Under the pieces are notes generated by a model that had not been told where the DNA came from, did not search any database, and was given only the letters and a program-made list of their open reading frames with translations. DNA of 64,000 nucleotides, taken from contig NZ_JAJHPU010000043.1 of NCBI RefSeq assembly GCF_020831405.1, positions 248,001 through 312,000 of the forward strand, read 5' to 3'. Of the stretch, positions 7,674 to 16,895 are shown piece by piece (position 1 is the first letter of the stretch; every line of letters starts with the position of its first letter). The DNA is from Pseudomonas oryzagri. Its GTDB lineage: Bacteria; Pseudomonadota; Gammaproteobacteria; Pseudomonadales; Pseudomonadaceae. A program made the position numbers and the translations under genes.

Positions 7674-9479
7674 TCAGCGTGCCTGCAGCCACGCCCGCCA
7701 GCCGCCGCAGGCGGTGATGTCCTCGGCGCCCGCCAGCCCGTACGGCTCGCAGATGAAGCCGGTTTCCCAGCGGCCGTCTTCCAGCTCGACCTTGCCCAGG
7801 CCCAGCGGCGCCGGGATGCCGGTGAGGAAGGAGCCCAGTTGGTGGCTGGGCAGTTCCCAGACCTCGACGGCGATGGCCGCCCCCCCTTCGGCGACGCGGA
7901 CCATGCCCGGGCGCAGCGGCGGGCCGCCGGCCAGGGCGTAGAGCTTGTAGCTCGGTGCGCTGCGGGTGGCCTCGAGCAGCCGGCCGCCGCGCTGGGTGAG
8001 CTGCCAGTTGAGCGGCAGGCCGGCCAGGTGCGCGCCGCACACCACCACGCGGGCCATATCGCTGCGCGCCGGAGTGGTCGGGGCGGACAGCTGCAGGGCG
8101 CGGCCGCCGGCGAGCGGCAGGCCGTGCTGGCGTTGCATGGCGTCGGCGAGGCCCAGCAGGTACTGGTCGGTGAAGGCGCGGCCGAACAGGGTCACGCCCC
8201 AGGGCAGGCCGCTCGCCATCACCCCGGTCGGCACCGCCACCGCCGCGTAGTCCAGCAGGTTCATGAAGTTGGTGTAGTAGCCCAACTCGGAGTTGCGCAG
8301 CACGGGCTCCGCGTGCAGTTCGGCGAGGCTCACCGGGCGGCCGATGGTCGGGGTCAGCACGCAGTCGAGACCTGCCATGACGCGATCGCAGATGGCCTTG
8401 AGCGCCTGCAGGCGGTACTGGGCGCGGAACGCCTCGACCGCCGTGGTGCCCGGCGCCTTGGCCAGCACCGCACGGATCACCGGCAACACCGCCTCGGGGT
8501 GGGTTTCCAGCAGTTCGCCGGCCACGCTGTAGCGCTCGGCCACCCACGGGCCCTCGTAGAGCAGGCGCGCGGCTTCGAGGAAGGGTGAAAAATCGATCTC
8601 CACCGGCGTGCCGCCGAGGCTTTCCAGCTGGCGCACGGCCGCGGCGAACTGCAGAGGCCCTTCGCTGCAGCCGAAGAACTGCAGGTCCTGCGCGCGCGGC
8701 ACGCCGAAGCGGAACGGGCGCGGCGCGCCGAAGGCCGAGGCGTCGTTCCACAGCGGGTTGGCGCGGCTGTAGTCGTCGCGCAGATCGAGCCTGGCGGTCA
8801 GCGCCAGCAGCTGGCTGGCCTCGCGGGCGGTGGCGGCGAAGAAGGTCACGCAGTCCAGGGTACGGCAGGCCGGCACCACCCCGGCGGTGGAGATCAGCCC
8901 CTTGGTCGCCTTGAGGCCGACCAGGTTGTTGAGCGCCGCCGGCACCCGGCCGCTGCCTGCGGTGTCGGTGCCGAGGGCGAAGCTGGCCAGGCCGAGCGCC
9001 ACCGCCAGCGCCGAGCCGGAGCTGGAGCCGCCGGCCGGATAGTCCGGGTGCACGCTGTTGCGGCACGCGCCGTAGGGCGAGCGGGTGCCGTTGAGTCCGG
9101 TGGCGAACTGGTCGAGGTTGCTCTTGCCCAGCGGCACGGCGCCGAGGGCGATCAGTTGCTCGACGATGGTCGCGCTGCGTTCGGGCACGTAGGCGAAAGC
9201 CGGGCAGGCGGCCGTCGTGGGAATCCCGGCCAGGTCGATATTGTCCTTGATGGCGAAGGGCACGCCGTACAGCGGCAGCTCGTTCGGCGCCTTGCCGTCG
9301 AGGGCGGCCAGATAGGGCTCCAGCTCCTCGGGCGACAGCAGGTGGATGAACAGCTTGAACTCGGGGTTGAGCGCTACGGCCTTGGCGCGCAGGGCTTCGA
9401 TCAGCTGGCGCGGATTGGTGCGGCCGTCCACATAGGCGGCGCGCAGGGTGTCGAGGCGCAGGTCGAATTCGTGGGACAT
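7674..9479 (-). CDS. atzF: Allophanate hydrolase
   Basis: A 601-residue enzyme that hydrolyses allophanate to two ammonia and two CO2. Residues 1-450 are an amidase-signature domain with the Lys-Ser-Ser triad: Lys78 in VPFAIKDN, the Ser-rich loop at 152-154 (AGGSSSGS), and Ser176 in TDTAGSGR. The C-terminal 130 residues (from about 475) match the small allophanate-hydrolase domain ending ITACGGWRAWL. ATG 9479 has a good AAGGAAAT site; a longer in-frame reading into the tandem repeats upstream is not credible. It is the last gene of the operon, separated from the carboxylase gene by a repeat array of about 450 bp, so reduced or independent expression is possible. Confidence 0.95.
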   Translation of the reverse strand: MSHEFDLRLDTLRAAYVDGRTNPRQLIEALRAKAVALNPEFKLFIHLLSPEELEPYLAALDGKAPNELPLYGVPFAIKDNIDLAGIPTTAACPAFAYVPERSATIVEQLIALGAVPLGKSNLDQFATGLNGTRSPYGACRNSVHPDYPAGGSSSGSALAVALGLASFALGTDTAGSGRVPAALNNLVGLKATKGLISTAGVVPACRTLDCVTFFAATAREASQLLALTARLDLRDDYSRANPLWNDASAFGAPRPFRFGVPRAQDLQFFGCSEGPLQFAAAVRQLESLGGTPVEIDFSPFLEAARLLYEGPWVAERYSVAGELLETHPEAVLPVIRAVLAKAPGTTAVEAFRAQYRLQALKAICDRVMAGLDCVLTPTIGRPVSLAELHAEPVLRNSELGYYTNFMNLLDYAAVAVPTGVMASGLPWGVTLFGRAFTDQYLLGLADAMQRQHGLPLAGGRALQLSAPTTPARSDMARVVVCGAHLAGLPLNWQLTQRGGRLLEATRSAPSYKLYALAGGPPLRPGMVRVAEGGAAIAVEVWELPSHQLGSFLTGIPAPLGLGKVELEDGRWETGFICEPYGLAGAEDITACGGWRAWLQAR

Positions 9480-9504
9480 GGTCAATTTCCTTGTTGGCCC
9501 GGGC

Positions 9505-9541
9505 GTAGGGTGGGTTAGCCGCAACGCGGCGTAACCCACCA
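9505..9541. repeat. GTAGGGTGG-family palindrome
   Basis: GGTGGGTTA at 9509-9517 pairs with TAACCCACC at 9532-9540. This is one copy of a palindromic intergenic element seen in several places in the window, lying next to the 110-bp tandem array. Confidence 0.7.
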
Positions 9542-9566
9542 CCGATGCCGCAGGCATCGCGATTGG

Positions 9567-9948
9567 GGCCGGCCTGGTGGCCGGTTGGTGGACCGATGAA
9601 GCGCGGTCCACCCTACGGTTGTCTCGGCGTTCGTAGGGTGGAAAACGGCGCAGCCTTTTCCACCGTTGGTTGTTCGGGCCGGCCTGGCGGCCGGTGGGTG
9701 GACCGGTGAAGCGCGGTCCACCCTACGGTTGTCTCGGCGTTCGTAGGGTGGAAAACGGCGCAGCCTTTTCCATCGTGCGTTGTTCGGGCCGGCCTGGTGG
9801 TCGGTTGGTGGACCGGTGAGGCGTAGTCCACCCTACGGTTGTCTCGGCGTTCGTAGGGTGGAAAACGGCGCAGCCTTTTCCACCGTGCGTTGTTCGGGCC
9901 GGCCTGGTGGCCGGTTGGTGGACCGATGAAGCGCGGTCCACCCTACGA
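9567..9948. repeat. 110-bp tandem repeat, about 3.5 units, inside the guanidine operon
   Basis: Units begin at 9567, 9677, 9787 and 9897 with GGCCGGCCTGG, an exact 110-bp period. The last unit stops after GGTCCACCCTACG. Units are nearly identical, differing at scattered positions. Each contains the inverted pair GGTGGACCG...CGGTCCACC plus GTAGGGTGGAAAA...TTTTCCACC, so each can fold into two hairpins. Apparent 72-codon open frames on the minus strand are a by-product of the period and are not genes. The array fills the gap between the carboxylase stop (9954) and atzF. Confidence 0.9.
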
Positions 9949-9953
9949 GAGCG

Positions 9954-12900
9954 TCAGGCCTCCTCCAGCACCACCACCCGCTGGCCGGCGCGCACCGGCG
10001 AGCCGGGCTGCACGCGGACCTCGCGGACCACGCCGCCGACCGGGGCGGTGAGGGGGATCTCCATCTTCATCGACTCGAGGATCACCAGCACGTCGCCGGC
10101 CGCGACCGTTTCGCCCTCGCTCACCTGGACCTGCCAGAGGTTGCCGGCGATGTGGCTGTCGATACCGTGCTGGCCGGCGCCGAGCGGGCTGTCCTCGCCG
10201 AGATCCGGGCCGACTTCCTCCACCTCGAAGTGCGCCTGGCCGGAGTCGATCCAGCGCTGGCGCTCGGCGGCGAAGGCGCCGCGCTGCTGGGCGCGGAACG
10301 CGGCGATGCCCTCGGCTTCGTCATGCAGGAACTGCTGGTAGTCGGCGAGTCGCAGCTCGCTGTCCTCGATGCACAGGTCGAAACGGCCGAGCGGGAAGTC
10401 GCGGCGGATGCGCAGCAACTCGTCGGCGGATACCGGATAGAAGCGAATCTGGTCGAAGAAGCGCAGCAGCCAGGGCTTGCCGCGGAAGGCTTCCACCTCG
10501 CGGTAGCGGTTCCACATCTGCAGGGTACGGCCGACGAACTGGTAGCCGCCGGGGCCTTCCATGCCGTACACGCACATGTAGGCGCCGCCGATGCCCACCG
10601 AGTTCTCCGCGGTCCAGGTGCGCGCCGGGTTGTACTTGGTGGTCACCAGGCGGTGGCGCGGGTCGAGCGGGGTGGCCACCGGCGCGCCGAGATAGACGTC
10701 GCCGAGGCCCATCACCAGGTAGCTGGCGTCGAATACGGTCCTGTAGACCTCGTCGAGGTTTTCCAGGTCGTTGATGCGGCGGATGAACTCCAGATTGCTT
10801 GGGCACCAGGGCGCGTCCTTGCGCACCGTGGTCATGTACTTGTCGATGGCCAGTTGGCAGGCCGGGTCGTCCCAGGACAGCGGCAGGTGGACGATGCGCG
10901 ACGGCACCTTCAGATCCTGCGCGGCGCACACCGCATCCCACAGGCCGGCGACCGTCTCCAGCAGCACGGCCAGCGGCAGGGTTTCCGGCTGGTAGTGGAC
11001 CTGCAGCGAGCGGATGCCCGGTGTCAGGTCGATGACGCCGGCGAGTGCCTGGGCTTCGAGGGCCTGCATCAGCGCATGGCCACGGAAGCGCAGCACCAGG
11101 TCCAGCTCCGGCGCGCCGATCTCCAGCAAGAGGTGGGTGTCGCCGGACAGGCGGGCGACCAGACGGGTGTCGTCCCGGCCGATATCCAGCACGATGGGGG
11201 TTGCAGGGGCGAATTCGTTTGCCGCCTTTGCCGCCTCGATGTAGGCGAATGAATTCGCCCCTACCTCTGCGCGGCGGGCCTTGGCCAGTTCGCGGGCGGT
11301 TTCGATGCTGACCGGCACGAAGCGCAGCTTGTCGCCGGCCTTGAGCTGGCCGAGCTGCCAGAGGTCGGCCTCGATCACCGTCACCGGACAAACGAAGCCG
11401 CCCAGGCTCGGGCCGTCAGGGCCGAGGATCACCGGCATGTCGCCGGTGAAGTCCACCGCGCCGATGGCATACGGGTTGTCGTGGATATTGGAGGGGTGCA
11501 GGCCGGCCTCGCCGCCGCTGTCGCGCACCCACTCGGGTTTCGGCCCGATCAGGCGCACGCCGGTGCGGCTGGAGTTGAAGTGCACTTCCCAGTCGGTGGC
11601 CAGGAAGGTGTCGATATAGGCCGGGGTGAAGTACTCCGGCGCGCCGTGCGGGCCGTAGATCACGCGAATCTCGCGCACGGCCGGCAGCGGCGCGCACAGC
11701 TCGGCGGCCAGTGCGGCACCGGCAGTGGCATCGGCGAGCGGGGCGAGGTGCAGCACGTCGCCGGCGCGCAGCGCGCGGCCGCCGTGGCCGCCGAACTGGC
11801 CGAGGGTGAAGGTGCTCTTGCTGCCCAGATAGTCCGGCAGCTGCAGGCCGCCGCGCACGCAGAGATAGGAGCGCGCGCCACTCCCCGCGATGGTGCCGAG
11901 GGCGAGGGTGCTGCCGGCGGGAACGAACAGTGCGGTGTGCAGCGGCTGCGCCACGCCGTCCAGGGCGACGGGGATGTCGGCGCCGGTCACCGCCACCACC
12001 GCGTCGGTGTTGAAGCGCAGCAGCGGGCCGCTCATGGTGATTTCCAGGCCGGCGGCGCCTTCTGCATTACCCAGCAGGCGGTTGCCCAGGCGCAGGGCGC
12101 GGTCGTCCATCGGTCCTGACGGCGGCACGCCGACCGCCCAGTAGCCGAGGCGACCGGGGTAGTCCTGGACGGTGGTCTGGGTGCCGGCGCTGAGCACCTC
12201 GAAGGTGCTGGCCCGGTAGGCGAGGCCTTCCAGGCAGCGGGTCCAGGGATTGCCGGAGGCAAAGGGCATGTCGCTGAGGATCTGGCGCAGGTAGTCGCGG
12301 TTGGTTTCCACGCCGTACAGCAGGCTGTCCGCCAGCGCGCGATCCAGCGCGGCGCGGGTCTGCTCGCGGTCCGGTGCCCAGGCGATGAGCTTGGCGATCA
12401 TCGGGTCGAAGTAGGGCGGGATCTCGCAGCCGGCTTCGACCCAGGTGTCGATGCGCAGGCGTTGGCCGTCGGCCGCCGGGAAGTCGACTGCGGTGAGCAG
12501 GCCGGGGCTGGGCTGGAAGTCGCGGCCCGGGTCCTCGGCGTACAGGCGCGCCTGGATGGCGTGGCCGCTGGGCTTCAACCCCTTCGCCAGCTCGGCCAGC
12601 GGCGGCAGGTCGCCGGCGGCCAGCTCGATCATCCAGCGCACCAGATCGACGCCCCACACCTGCTCGGTGACGCCGTGCTCGACCTGCAGGCGGGTGTTCA
12701 CCTCGAGGAAGTAGAAGCGCTGGGCCTCGCTGTCGTAGACGAACTCCACGGTGCCGGCGCTGCGGTAGCTCACCGCTTTCGCCAGCTTGATCGCCGCGGC
12801 GCAGAGTTCCTCGGCCATGCCGGCCGGCAGGTTGGGCGCCGGGGTTTCCTCCAGCACCTTCTGGTTGCGCCGCTGCACCGAGCAGTCGCGCACGCCCAGG

Positions 12901-13565
12901 GCCAGCACCTCGCCGGCGCCGTCGCCGAACACCTGCACTTCCAGATGGCGGGCGCGCTCGATGTACTTCTCGATGAACACGCCCGAGTCGCTGAAGTTGT
13001 TCTGGCCGAGGCGCTTGACCGCCTCGAAGGCCTCGGACAGCTCGGCCGCCGAGCGGCACACGCGCATGCCGATGCCGCCGCCGCCGGCGGTGCTTTTCAG
13101 CATCACCGGGTAGCCGACCGCTTCGCCTGCCGCGAGCGCCGCGTCGAGGTTTTCCAGCAGTTCGGTGCCTTCCAGCATCGGCACGCCATGCTGTTTGGCG
13201 AGAGCCCTGGCGGTGTGCTTGAGGCCGAATACCCGAAGTTGCTCGGGCGTCGGCCCCACGAAGGCGATGCCGGCGGCCTCGCAGGCTTCGGCGAACGCGG
13301 CGTTCTCGGAAAGGAAGCCGTAGCCGGGATGGATGGCGGTGGCGCCGCTCTGCTTGGCCGCGGCGAGGATCTTGTCCACCACCAGATAGGTGGAGGAGGC
13401 CGGCCCTTCGCCCAGCGAGAAGGCCTCGTCGGCCTGCTGGATATGCAGGCTGGCGGCGTCGGCTTCGGAGTAGACGGCCACGCCGGCTACGCGCAGTTCA
13501 TGGAGAGTGCGCAGGATGCGGCAGGCGATGGCGCCGCGGTTGGCGATCAGGAGTTTGGCGAACAT
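9954..13565 (-). CDS. Biotin-dependent urea/guanidine carboxylase
   Basis: A 1203-residue single-chain carboxylase. Residues 1-450 are biotin carboxylase (MFAKLLIANRGAIACRI; ATP-binding TAGGGGIGMR; EVNTRLQVEHGVTE). About 480-1120 is the KipA/KipI-like carboxyltransferase region (YGPHGAPEYF; YGMEGPGGYQFVGRT). The C-terminal carrier domain has ESMKME with biotinylated Lys1167. It carboxylates urea to allophanate or guanidine to carboxyguanidine. The riboswitch, the DUF1989 pair and the transporter favour guanidine. I could not place the substrate-determining residue. ATG 13565 is chosen because it starts the biotin-carboxylase fold; 46 extra upstream codons are excluded. A palindromic repeat lies inside the coding region at 11205-11262. 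Confidence 0.95.
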   Translation of the reverse strand: MFAKLLIANRGAIACRILRTLHELRVAGVAVYSEADAASLHIQQADEAFSLGEGPASSTYLVVDKILAAAKQSGATAIHPGYGFLSENAAFAEACEAAGIAFVGPTPEQLRVFGLKHTARALAKQHGVPMLEGTELLENLDAALAAGEAVGYPVMLKSTAGGGGIGMRVCRSAAELSEAFEAVKRLGQNNFSDSGVFIEKYIERARHLEVQVFGDGAGEVLALGVRDCSVQRRNQKVLEETPAPNLPAGMAEELCAAAIKLAKAVSYRSAGTVEFVYDSEAQRFYFLEVNTRLQVEHGVTEQVWGVDLVRWMIELAAGDLPPLAELAKGLKPSGHAIQARLYAEDPGRDFQPSPGLLTAVDFPAADGQRLRIDTWVEAGCEIPPYFDPMIAKLIAWAPDREQTRAALDRALADSLLYGVETNRDYLRQILSDMPFASGNPWTRCLEGLAYRASTFEVLSAGTQTTVQDYPGRLGYWAVGVPPSGPMDDRALRLGNRLLGNAEGAAGLEITMSGPLLRFNTDAVVAVTGADIPVALDGVAQPLHTALFVPAGSTLALGTIAGSGARSYLCVRGGLQLPDYLGSKSTFTLGQFGGHGGRALRAGDVLHLAPLADATAGAALAAELCAPLPAVREIRVIYGPHGAPEYFTPAYIDTFLATDWEVHFNSSRTGVRLIGPKPEWVRDSGGEAGLHPSNIHDNPYAIGAVDFTGDMPVILGPDGPSLGGFVCPVTVIEADLWQLGQLKAGDKLRFVPVSIETARELAKARRAEVGANSFAYIEAAKAANEFAPATPIVLDIGRDDTRLVARLSGDTHLLLEIGAPELDLVLRFRGHALMQALEAQALAGVIDLTPGIRSLQVHYQPETLPLAVLLETVAGLWDAVCAAQDLKVPSRIVHLPLSWDDPACQLAIDKYMTTVRKDAPWCPSNLEFIRRINDLENLDEVYRTVFDASYLVMGLGDVYLGAPVATPLDPRHRLVTTKYNPARTWTAENSVGIGGAYMCVYGMEGPGGYQFVGRTLQMWNRYREVEAFRGKPWLLRFFDQIRFYPVSADELLRIRRDFPLGRFDLCIEDSELRLADYQQFLHDEAEGIAAFRAQQRGAFAAERQRWIDSGQAHFEVEEVGPDLGEDSPLGAGQHGIDSHIAGNLWQVQVSEGETVAAGDVLVILESMKMEIPLTAPVGGVVREVRVQPGSPVRAGQRVVVLEEA
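11205..11262. repeat. Palindromic repeat inserted in frame within the carboxylase gene
   Basis: Left arm 11205-11223 and right arm 11244-11262 are inverted copies (AGGGGCGAATTC on one side, GAATTCGCCCCT on the other, with three mismatches further in). The same AGGGGCGAAT...ATTCGCCCT palindrome occurs between genes at about 62076-62095. In the protein it encodes a segment around VGANSFAYIEAAKAANEFAP, between the two carboxyltransferase lobes. The reading frame stays open. Confidence 0.75.
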
Positions 13566-13664
13566 TTCGAGGTGTCCTCGAAAGGTGGCGGGCCGTCCCG
13601 CCGAAAGTCTTCTTCGCCACGGTCGTCCGTGGCTGATATGCAGTGCCGCGCTTGGCGCGGCTCG

Positions 13665-13759
13665 GTGGAAAACCGCTTCGCGGGTTTTCCACGGGGTGGC
13701 CATCCACCCTACGGTTGCTTCGCGTGGCTTAGGGTGGATGACCGCGCAGCGTCATCCAC
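13665..13759. repeat. Double-hairpin intergenic repeat
   Basis: GTGGAAAACC (13665-13674) pairs with GGTTTTCCAC (13683-13692). GTGGATGAC (13734-13742) pairs with GTCATCCAC (13751-13759). Between them lies CATCCACCCTACGG, the family core on the opposite strand. The element fills the gap between the DUF1989 gene and the carboxylase gene inside the operon. Confidence 0.75.
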
Positions 13760-13761
13760 CG

Positions 13762-14397
13762 TCAGTCCCAGATCAGTACCTCGGCCGGGGTCGGATTCCA
13801 GCCGTTGCACGGGTTGTTGAGCTGCGGGCAGTTGGAGATCAGCACGATCACGTCCATATGCGCCTTGAGCTCGACGTACTTGCCCGGCGCGGAAATGCCG
13901 TCCTCGAAGGTCAGGCCGCCTTCCGGGGTGACCGGTACGTTCATGAAAAAGTTGATGTTGGCGCCGATGTCGCGCTTGGCGAGGCGACCGTCGTGCAGGC
14001 TGGCGCGCAGGAAGTTGTCGCGGCAGCTGTGCATATAGCGTTTGTCCAGCGCGTAGCGGACCGTATTGCTCTCCTGCGCGCAGGCGCCGCCCAGGGTGTC
14101 GTGGCGGCCGCAGGTGTCGGCGACGATGGTCAGCAGCGGGTTGCCGAGGTTGGAGTAGAGCACCGTGCCGGAGGTCAGGTAGACGTTGTTCTGCCGGCGC
14201 AGGGTGCGCTGCGGGTCGTAGCGCTCGCGCGGATTCTTCGCGCTGTAGAACAGGGTGTCGACCGCCTGGTTGCCCTCAAGGTCGAGCAGGCGGACGGTCT
14301 GCCCGGCCTTGACCTCGAACAGGTAGGGCTCGCCGGCCGGGATGACGTGGCGGAACACGGCGGTTTCGGGGTGCAGGGAGCTTTCGACGAGGCTCAT
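13762..14397 (-). CDS. DUF1989 protein, urea-amidolyase-associated protein 2 / carboxyguanidine deiminase subunit
   Basis: A 211-residue DUF1989 family protein. Conserved family features are the [32 protein letters not shown]-terminal region, [11 protein letters not shown] near 112-122 with likely metal-binding Cys and His, and [10 protein letters not shown] followed by [13 protein letters not shown]. In guanidine-utilising bacteria two such proteins form carboxyguanidine deiminase (CgdAB), converting carboxyguanidine to allophanate and ammonia. It starts nine bases after the stop of its paralogous partner. I cannot say which of the two is CgdA and which CgdB. Confidence 0.88.
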   Translation of the reverse strand: MSLVESSLHPETAVFRHVIPAGEPYLFEVKAGQTVRLLDLEGNQAVDTLFYSAKNPRERYDPQRTLRRQNNVYLTSGTVLYSNLGNPLLTIVADTCGRHDTLGGACAQESNTVRYALDKRYMHSCRDNFLRASLHDGRLAKRDIGANINFFMNVPVTPEGGLTFEDGISAPGKYVELKAHMDVIVLISNCPQLNNPCNGWNPTPAEVLIWD

Positions 14398-14406
14398 GTC
14401 GGGTCC

Positions 14407-15135
14407 TCAGATATACAGGCGTTCGGTGTTGTGGAAGCCGCGCTCGTTCTCCGCGCGCGAGGTGCGGCACAGCACGCTGATACCGTCGCTGGCGACCTTG
14501 TGCCAGGTGAGCTGCACCGGCTTGGGCGAGTAGACCGGGTTGGGATCCAGGGGGTGCTGCAGGGCGGTGAGTACCACCAGGGTGTCCATCGGCGCGAACA
14601 GCTCGACGTAGTCGCCGGCGCGCGAGTTGCCGGTCTCGAAGACGAAGGCGCCGTCTGCGTCGACGCTGACCTTGCTGAACAGGTTGAGGGTCATCAGCAG
14701 GTCCGGCAGGCCCAGGTCCCACTTGCCCAACTCCACCAGCAGGTTGTCGACGCCGTTGCGGTGGAAGCCGTTGCGCAGCTCCTGGTAGCGGCCGGCGCCG
14801 TACTTCTCGCGCACTTCGCCGGCGGACAGCACGCCGCCGAAGCTGTCGTGCCAGCCGCAGGTGTCGGCGGTGATCGCCGCCAGCACCCGGCCCATGTCCG
14901 AGTACAGGCAGTGGCCGGCGGTCAGCTTGGCGGTGTGCTGGCCCTTGAGGGTGTCCGGCAGATTGAGGCGCTCGCTCTTTTCCCGGGCGTTGAGCAGCAG
15001 CAGGCTGACGTTGGCGCCGCCTTCGAGATCGGTGATGCGCAGCAGCTGGCCGCGCTTGAGCACGAACGAGGTGTGGCCGCCGCCGGGGACGAGTTCCTCG
15101 TACAGGGTCGGGCGCAGGGTCAGGGATGCGGTCAT
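14407..15135 (-). CDS. DUF1989 protein, urea-amidolyase-associated protein 1 / carboxyguanidine deiminase subunit
   Basis: A 242-residue paralogue of the next gene. It has the parallel motif CGWHDSFGGVL near 112-122, LLMTLNLFSKV, and SRAGDYVELFAPMD. The shared CGxHDxxGG signature suggests both subunits carry a related metal-binding fold. The gene follows the ABC ATPase gene by 12 bases, placing deiminase subunits directly after the importer. The assignment to guanidine rather than urea metabolism rests on the riboswitch and the gene set. Confidence 0.88.
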   Translation of the reverse strand: MTASLTLRPTLYEELVPGGGHTSFVLKRGQLLRITDLEGGANVSLLLLNAREKSERLNLPDTLKGQHTAKLTAGHCLYSDMGRVLAAITADTCGWHDSFGGVLSAGEVREKYGAGRYQELRNGFHRNGVDNLLVELGKWDLGLPDLLMTLNLFSKVSVDADGAFVFETGNSRAGDYVELFAPMDTLVVLTALQHPLDPNPVYSPKPVQLTWHKVASDGISVLCRTSRAENERGFHNTERLYI

Positions 15136-15147
15136 GGCATTACTCCT

Positions 15148-15987
15148 TTAAAGCGCGGATGGCAGGCCGGCGCCGATATGCGCGGGCAGGGCGTCGACCG
15201 CCGCACGTACGGCGCGGCGATCGACGTTGAGGGGGATGTCGTAGGTCACCCGCGCGCCGTAGGCGTTGGGCGCGTGCGGGTCGAGGCGCACCTTGTCGAA
15301 CACCAGCAGGCGCGTGCCGAGGCTGAAGCCCTCGGAGAGGTCATGGGTGACCATAAACACAGTCAGCTGAGTTTCCCGCCACAGCTCCAGCAGCAGGGCG
15401 TGCATGTCCTTGCGGATGCCGGGGTCGAGGGCGCCGAACGGCTCGTCGAGCAGCAGCATGCGCGGCTTCATCACCAGCGCCTGGGCGATGGCCAGGCGCT
15501 GCTGCATGCCGCCGGACAGCTGGGTGGCGTACTTGTCCAGCGCGTGGCCGAGGCCGACCTTCTTCAGCATCTCGGCGGCCTGTTCGCGCGCCTGACGCTT
15601 GGCACTGCCGAACAGCCGGCCGAGCAGCGGCGAGCGCGGCAGCTCGAGGCCCAGGGCGACGTTGTCGAGCACCGACAGGTGCGGGAACACCGTATAGCGC
15701 TGGAACACGATGCCGCGGCTGGCGTCCGGCTCGCCGGGCAGCGGCGCGCCGTCGAGGAGGATTTCGCCGCGGCTGGGGCGCTCCTGGCCGAGCAGCAGGC
15801 GCAGGAAGGTCGACTTGCCGCAGCCCGAGGCGCCGACCAGGGTGCAGAACTCGCCCTCGGCCACCTTGAGGTTGAGGCGTTCGATGACCACCTGGTCGCC
15901 GTATTCCTGCCAGACGTTCTTCACCTGCAGGAAGGCGCCGGCTCCGCGAGCCGCGGGCGGCGTTGCGCCCGGTTGCTTATCGCTCAT
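15148..15987 (-). CDS. ABC importer ATPase (NitT/TauT type) of the guanidine operon
   Basis: A 279-residue nucleotide-binding subunit with Walker A GASGCGKS (about 52-59), signature LSGGMQQRLAIAQAL, Walker B MLLLDEPFGALD and the switch His in FMVTHDLSEG. The family is nitrate/sulfonate/taurine-type importers. The ATG overlaps the permease stop (ATGA at 15984-15987). The C-terminal 45 residues are longer than in many homologues. It is predicted to energise uptake of guanidine. Confidence 0.93.
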   Translation of the reverse strand: MSDKQPGATPPAARGAGAFLQVKNVWQEYGDQVVIERLNLKVAEGEFCTLVGASGCGKSTFLRLLLGQERPSRGEILLDGAPLPGEPDASRGIVFQRYTVFPHLSVLDNVALGLELPRSPLLGRLFGSAKRQAREQAAEMLKKVGLGHALDKYATQLSGGMQQRLAIAQALVMKPRMLLLDEPFGALDPGIRKDMHALLLELWRETQLTVFMVTHDLSEGFSLGTRLLVFDKVRLDPHAPNAYGARVTYDIPLNVDRRAVRAAVDALPAHIGAGLPSAL

Positions 15988-16796
15988 GCCTTGGCTCCTT
16001 CGTACCAGGGGAAGGCCAGTCGGGTGAGCTGGCGCAGGCCCAGATCGGTCAGCCAGGCGAGCAGGGTGATCCACGCCACGTAGGGCAGGATCACGTCCAT
16101 CGCCATGTAGCGGCGTACCAGGAAGATGCGGTAGCCGAGCCCGTCGGTACTGGCGATGGCCTCGGCGGCGATCAGGAACAGCCAGGCCGAGCCGAGCACC
16201 AGACGCAGGGCGATCAGCAGGCGCGGCAAGAGCTGCGGCAGCACCACGCGCAGGATCAGCGTCCAGGTGCTGGCGCCCAGGGTCTGCGCCTTGATCAGGA
16301 GTTCTGCGGGAATCTGCCGGGCCTGCTGCTCCAGGTCGCGGGCCAGCATCGGGGTGATGCCGATCACGATCAGCATCACCTTGGCCAGCTCGCCGAGACC
16401 GAAGGCGATGAACAGGATCGGCAGGATGGCCAGCGGCGGCACCATCGACAGCACGGTGAGCAGCGGGGAGAGCGGCGCGCCGAAGAGCGGCAGGGTGCCG
16501 GCGGCGATGCCCAGGCACAGGCCGGCCACGGCGGCGATGCCGATGCCCAGGCCCAGACGGGTCAGGCTGGCGCCGGTGTCCTGCCAGAACAGGTAGTCGC
16601 CGCTGCGCTTGTCGGCGGTGAAGGCCAGGCGGTCGACCGCCGCGACCATCTGCGTGGCGCTGGGCAGCAGCTTGTCGTTGGGGTTTTCCGCCAGCCGGGT
16701 CGCCGAGCCGCCGAAGTAGGCCATCAGCAGCAGGGCGAAGGGCAGCAGCACCAGCAACAGGCGGCTGCGGCCGGGGTGTCGGTTGATCAGGCGCAT
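15984..16796 (-). CDS. ABC importer permease of the guanidine operon
   Basis: A 270-residue inner-membrane protein with about six hydrophobic segments, beginning RLLLVLLPFALLLMAYFGG. The EAA-like coupling loop AQTLGASTWTLILRVVLPQLLPRLL (about 175-199) is typical of BinPD_transp_1 permeases of NitT/TauT importers. It is followed without a gap by the ATPase and preceded by the binding protein 99 bases upstream. It forms the translocation channel of the predicted guanidine importer. Confidence 0.92.
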   Translation of the reverse strand: MRLINRHPGRSRLLLVLLPFALLLMAYFGGSATRLAENPNDKLLPSATQMVAAVDRLAFTADKRSGDYLFWQDTGASLTRLGLGIGIAAVAGLCLGIAAGTLPLFGAPLSPLLTVLSMVPPLAILPILFIAFGLGELAKVMLIVIGITPMLARDLEQQARQIPAELLIKAQTLGASTWTLILRVVLPQLLPRLLIALRLVLGSAWLFLIAAEAIASTDGLGYRIFLVRRYMAMDVILPYVAWITLLAWLTDLGLRQLTRLAFPWYEGAKA

Positions 16797-16895
16797 GGAG
16801 TGGCCTCGTGTGGAGCGGTGTCGGGCTTGGCTCCCGCGCGGACGGTTCGACGCCTCGACGTAGAAACGATCAACGCGGGAACGAGCGGCGGCGTC

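Noticed and set aside
9515-9941. Overlapping 68-72 codon minus-strand open frames in the tandem array
   Set aside because: They repeat with the 110-bp DNA period, have no ribosome-binding site, and are part of the repeat rather than genes.
9567-9948. Possible CRISPR array
   Set aside because: Units are 110 bp and nearly identical end to end. There are no short repeats separated by unique spacers and no cas genes.
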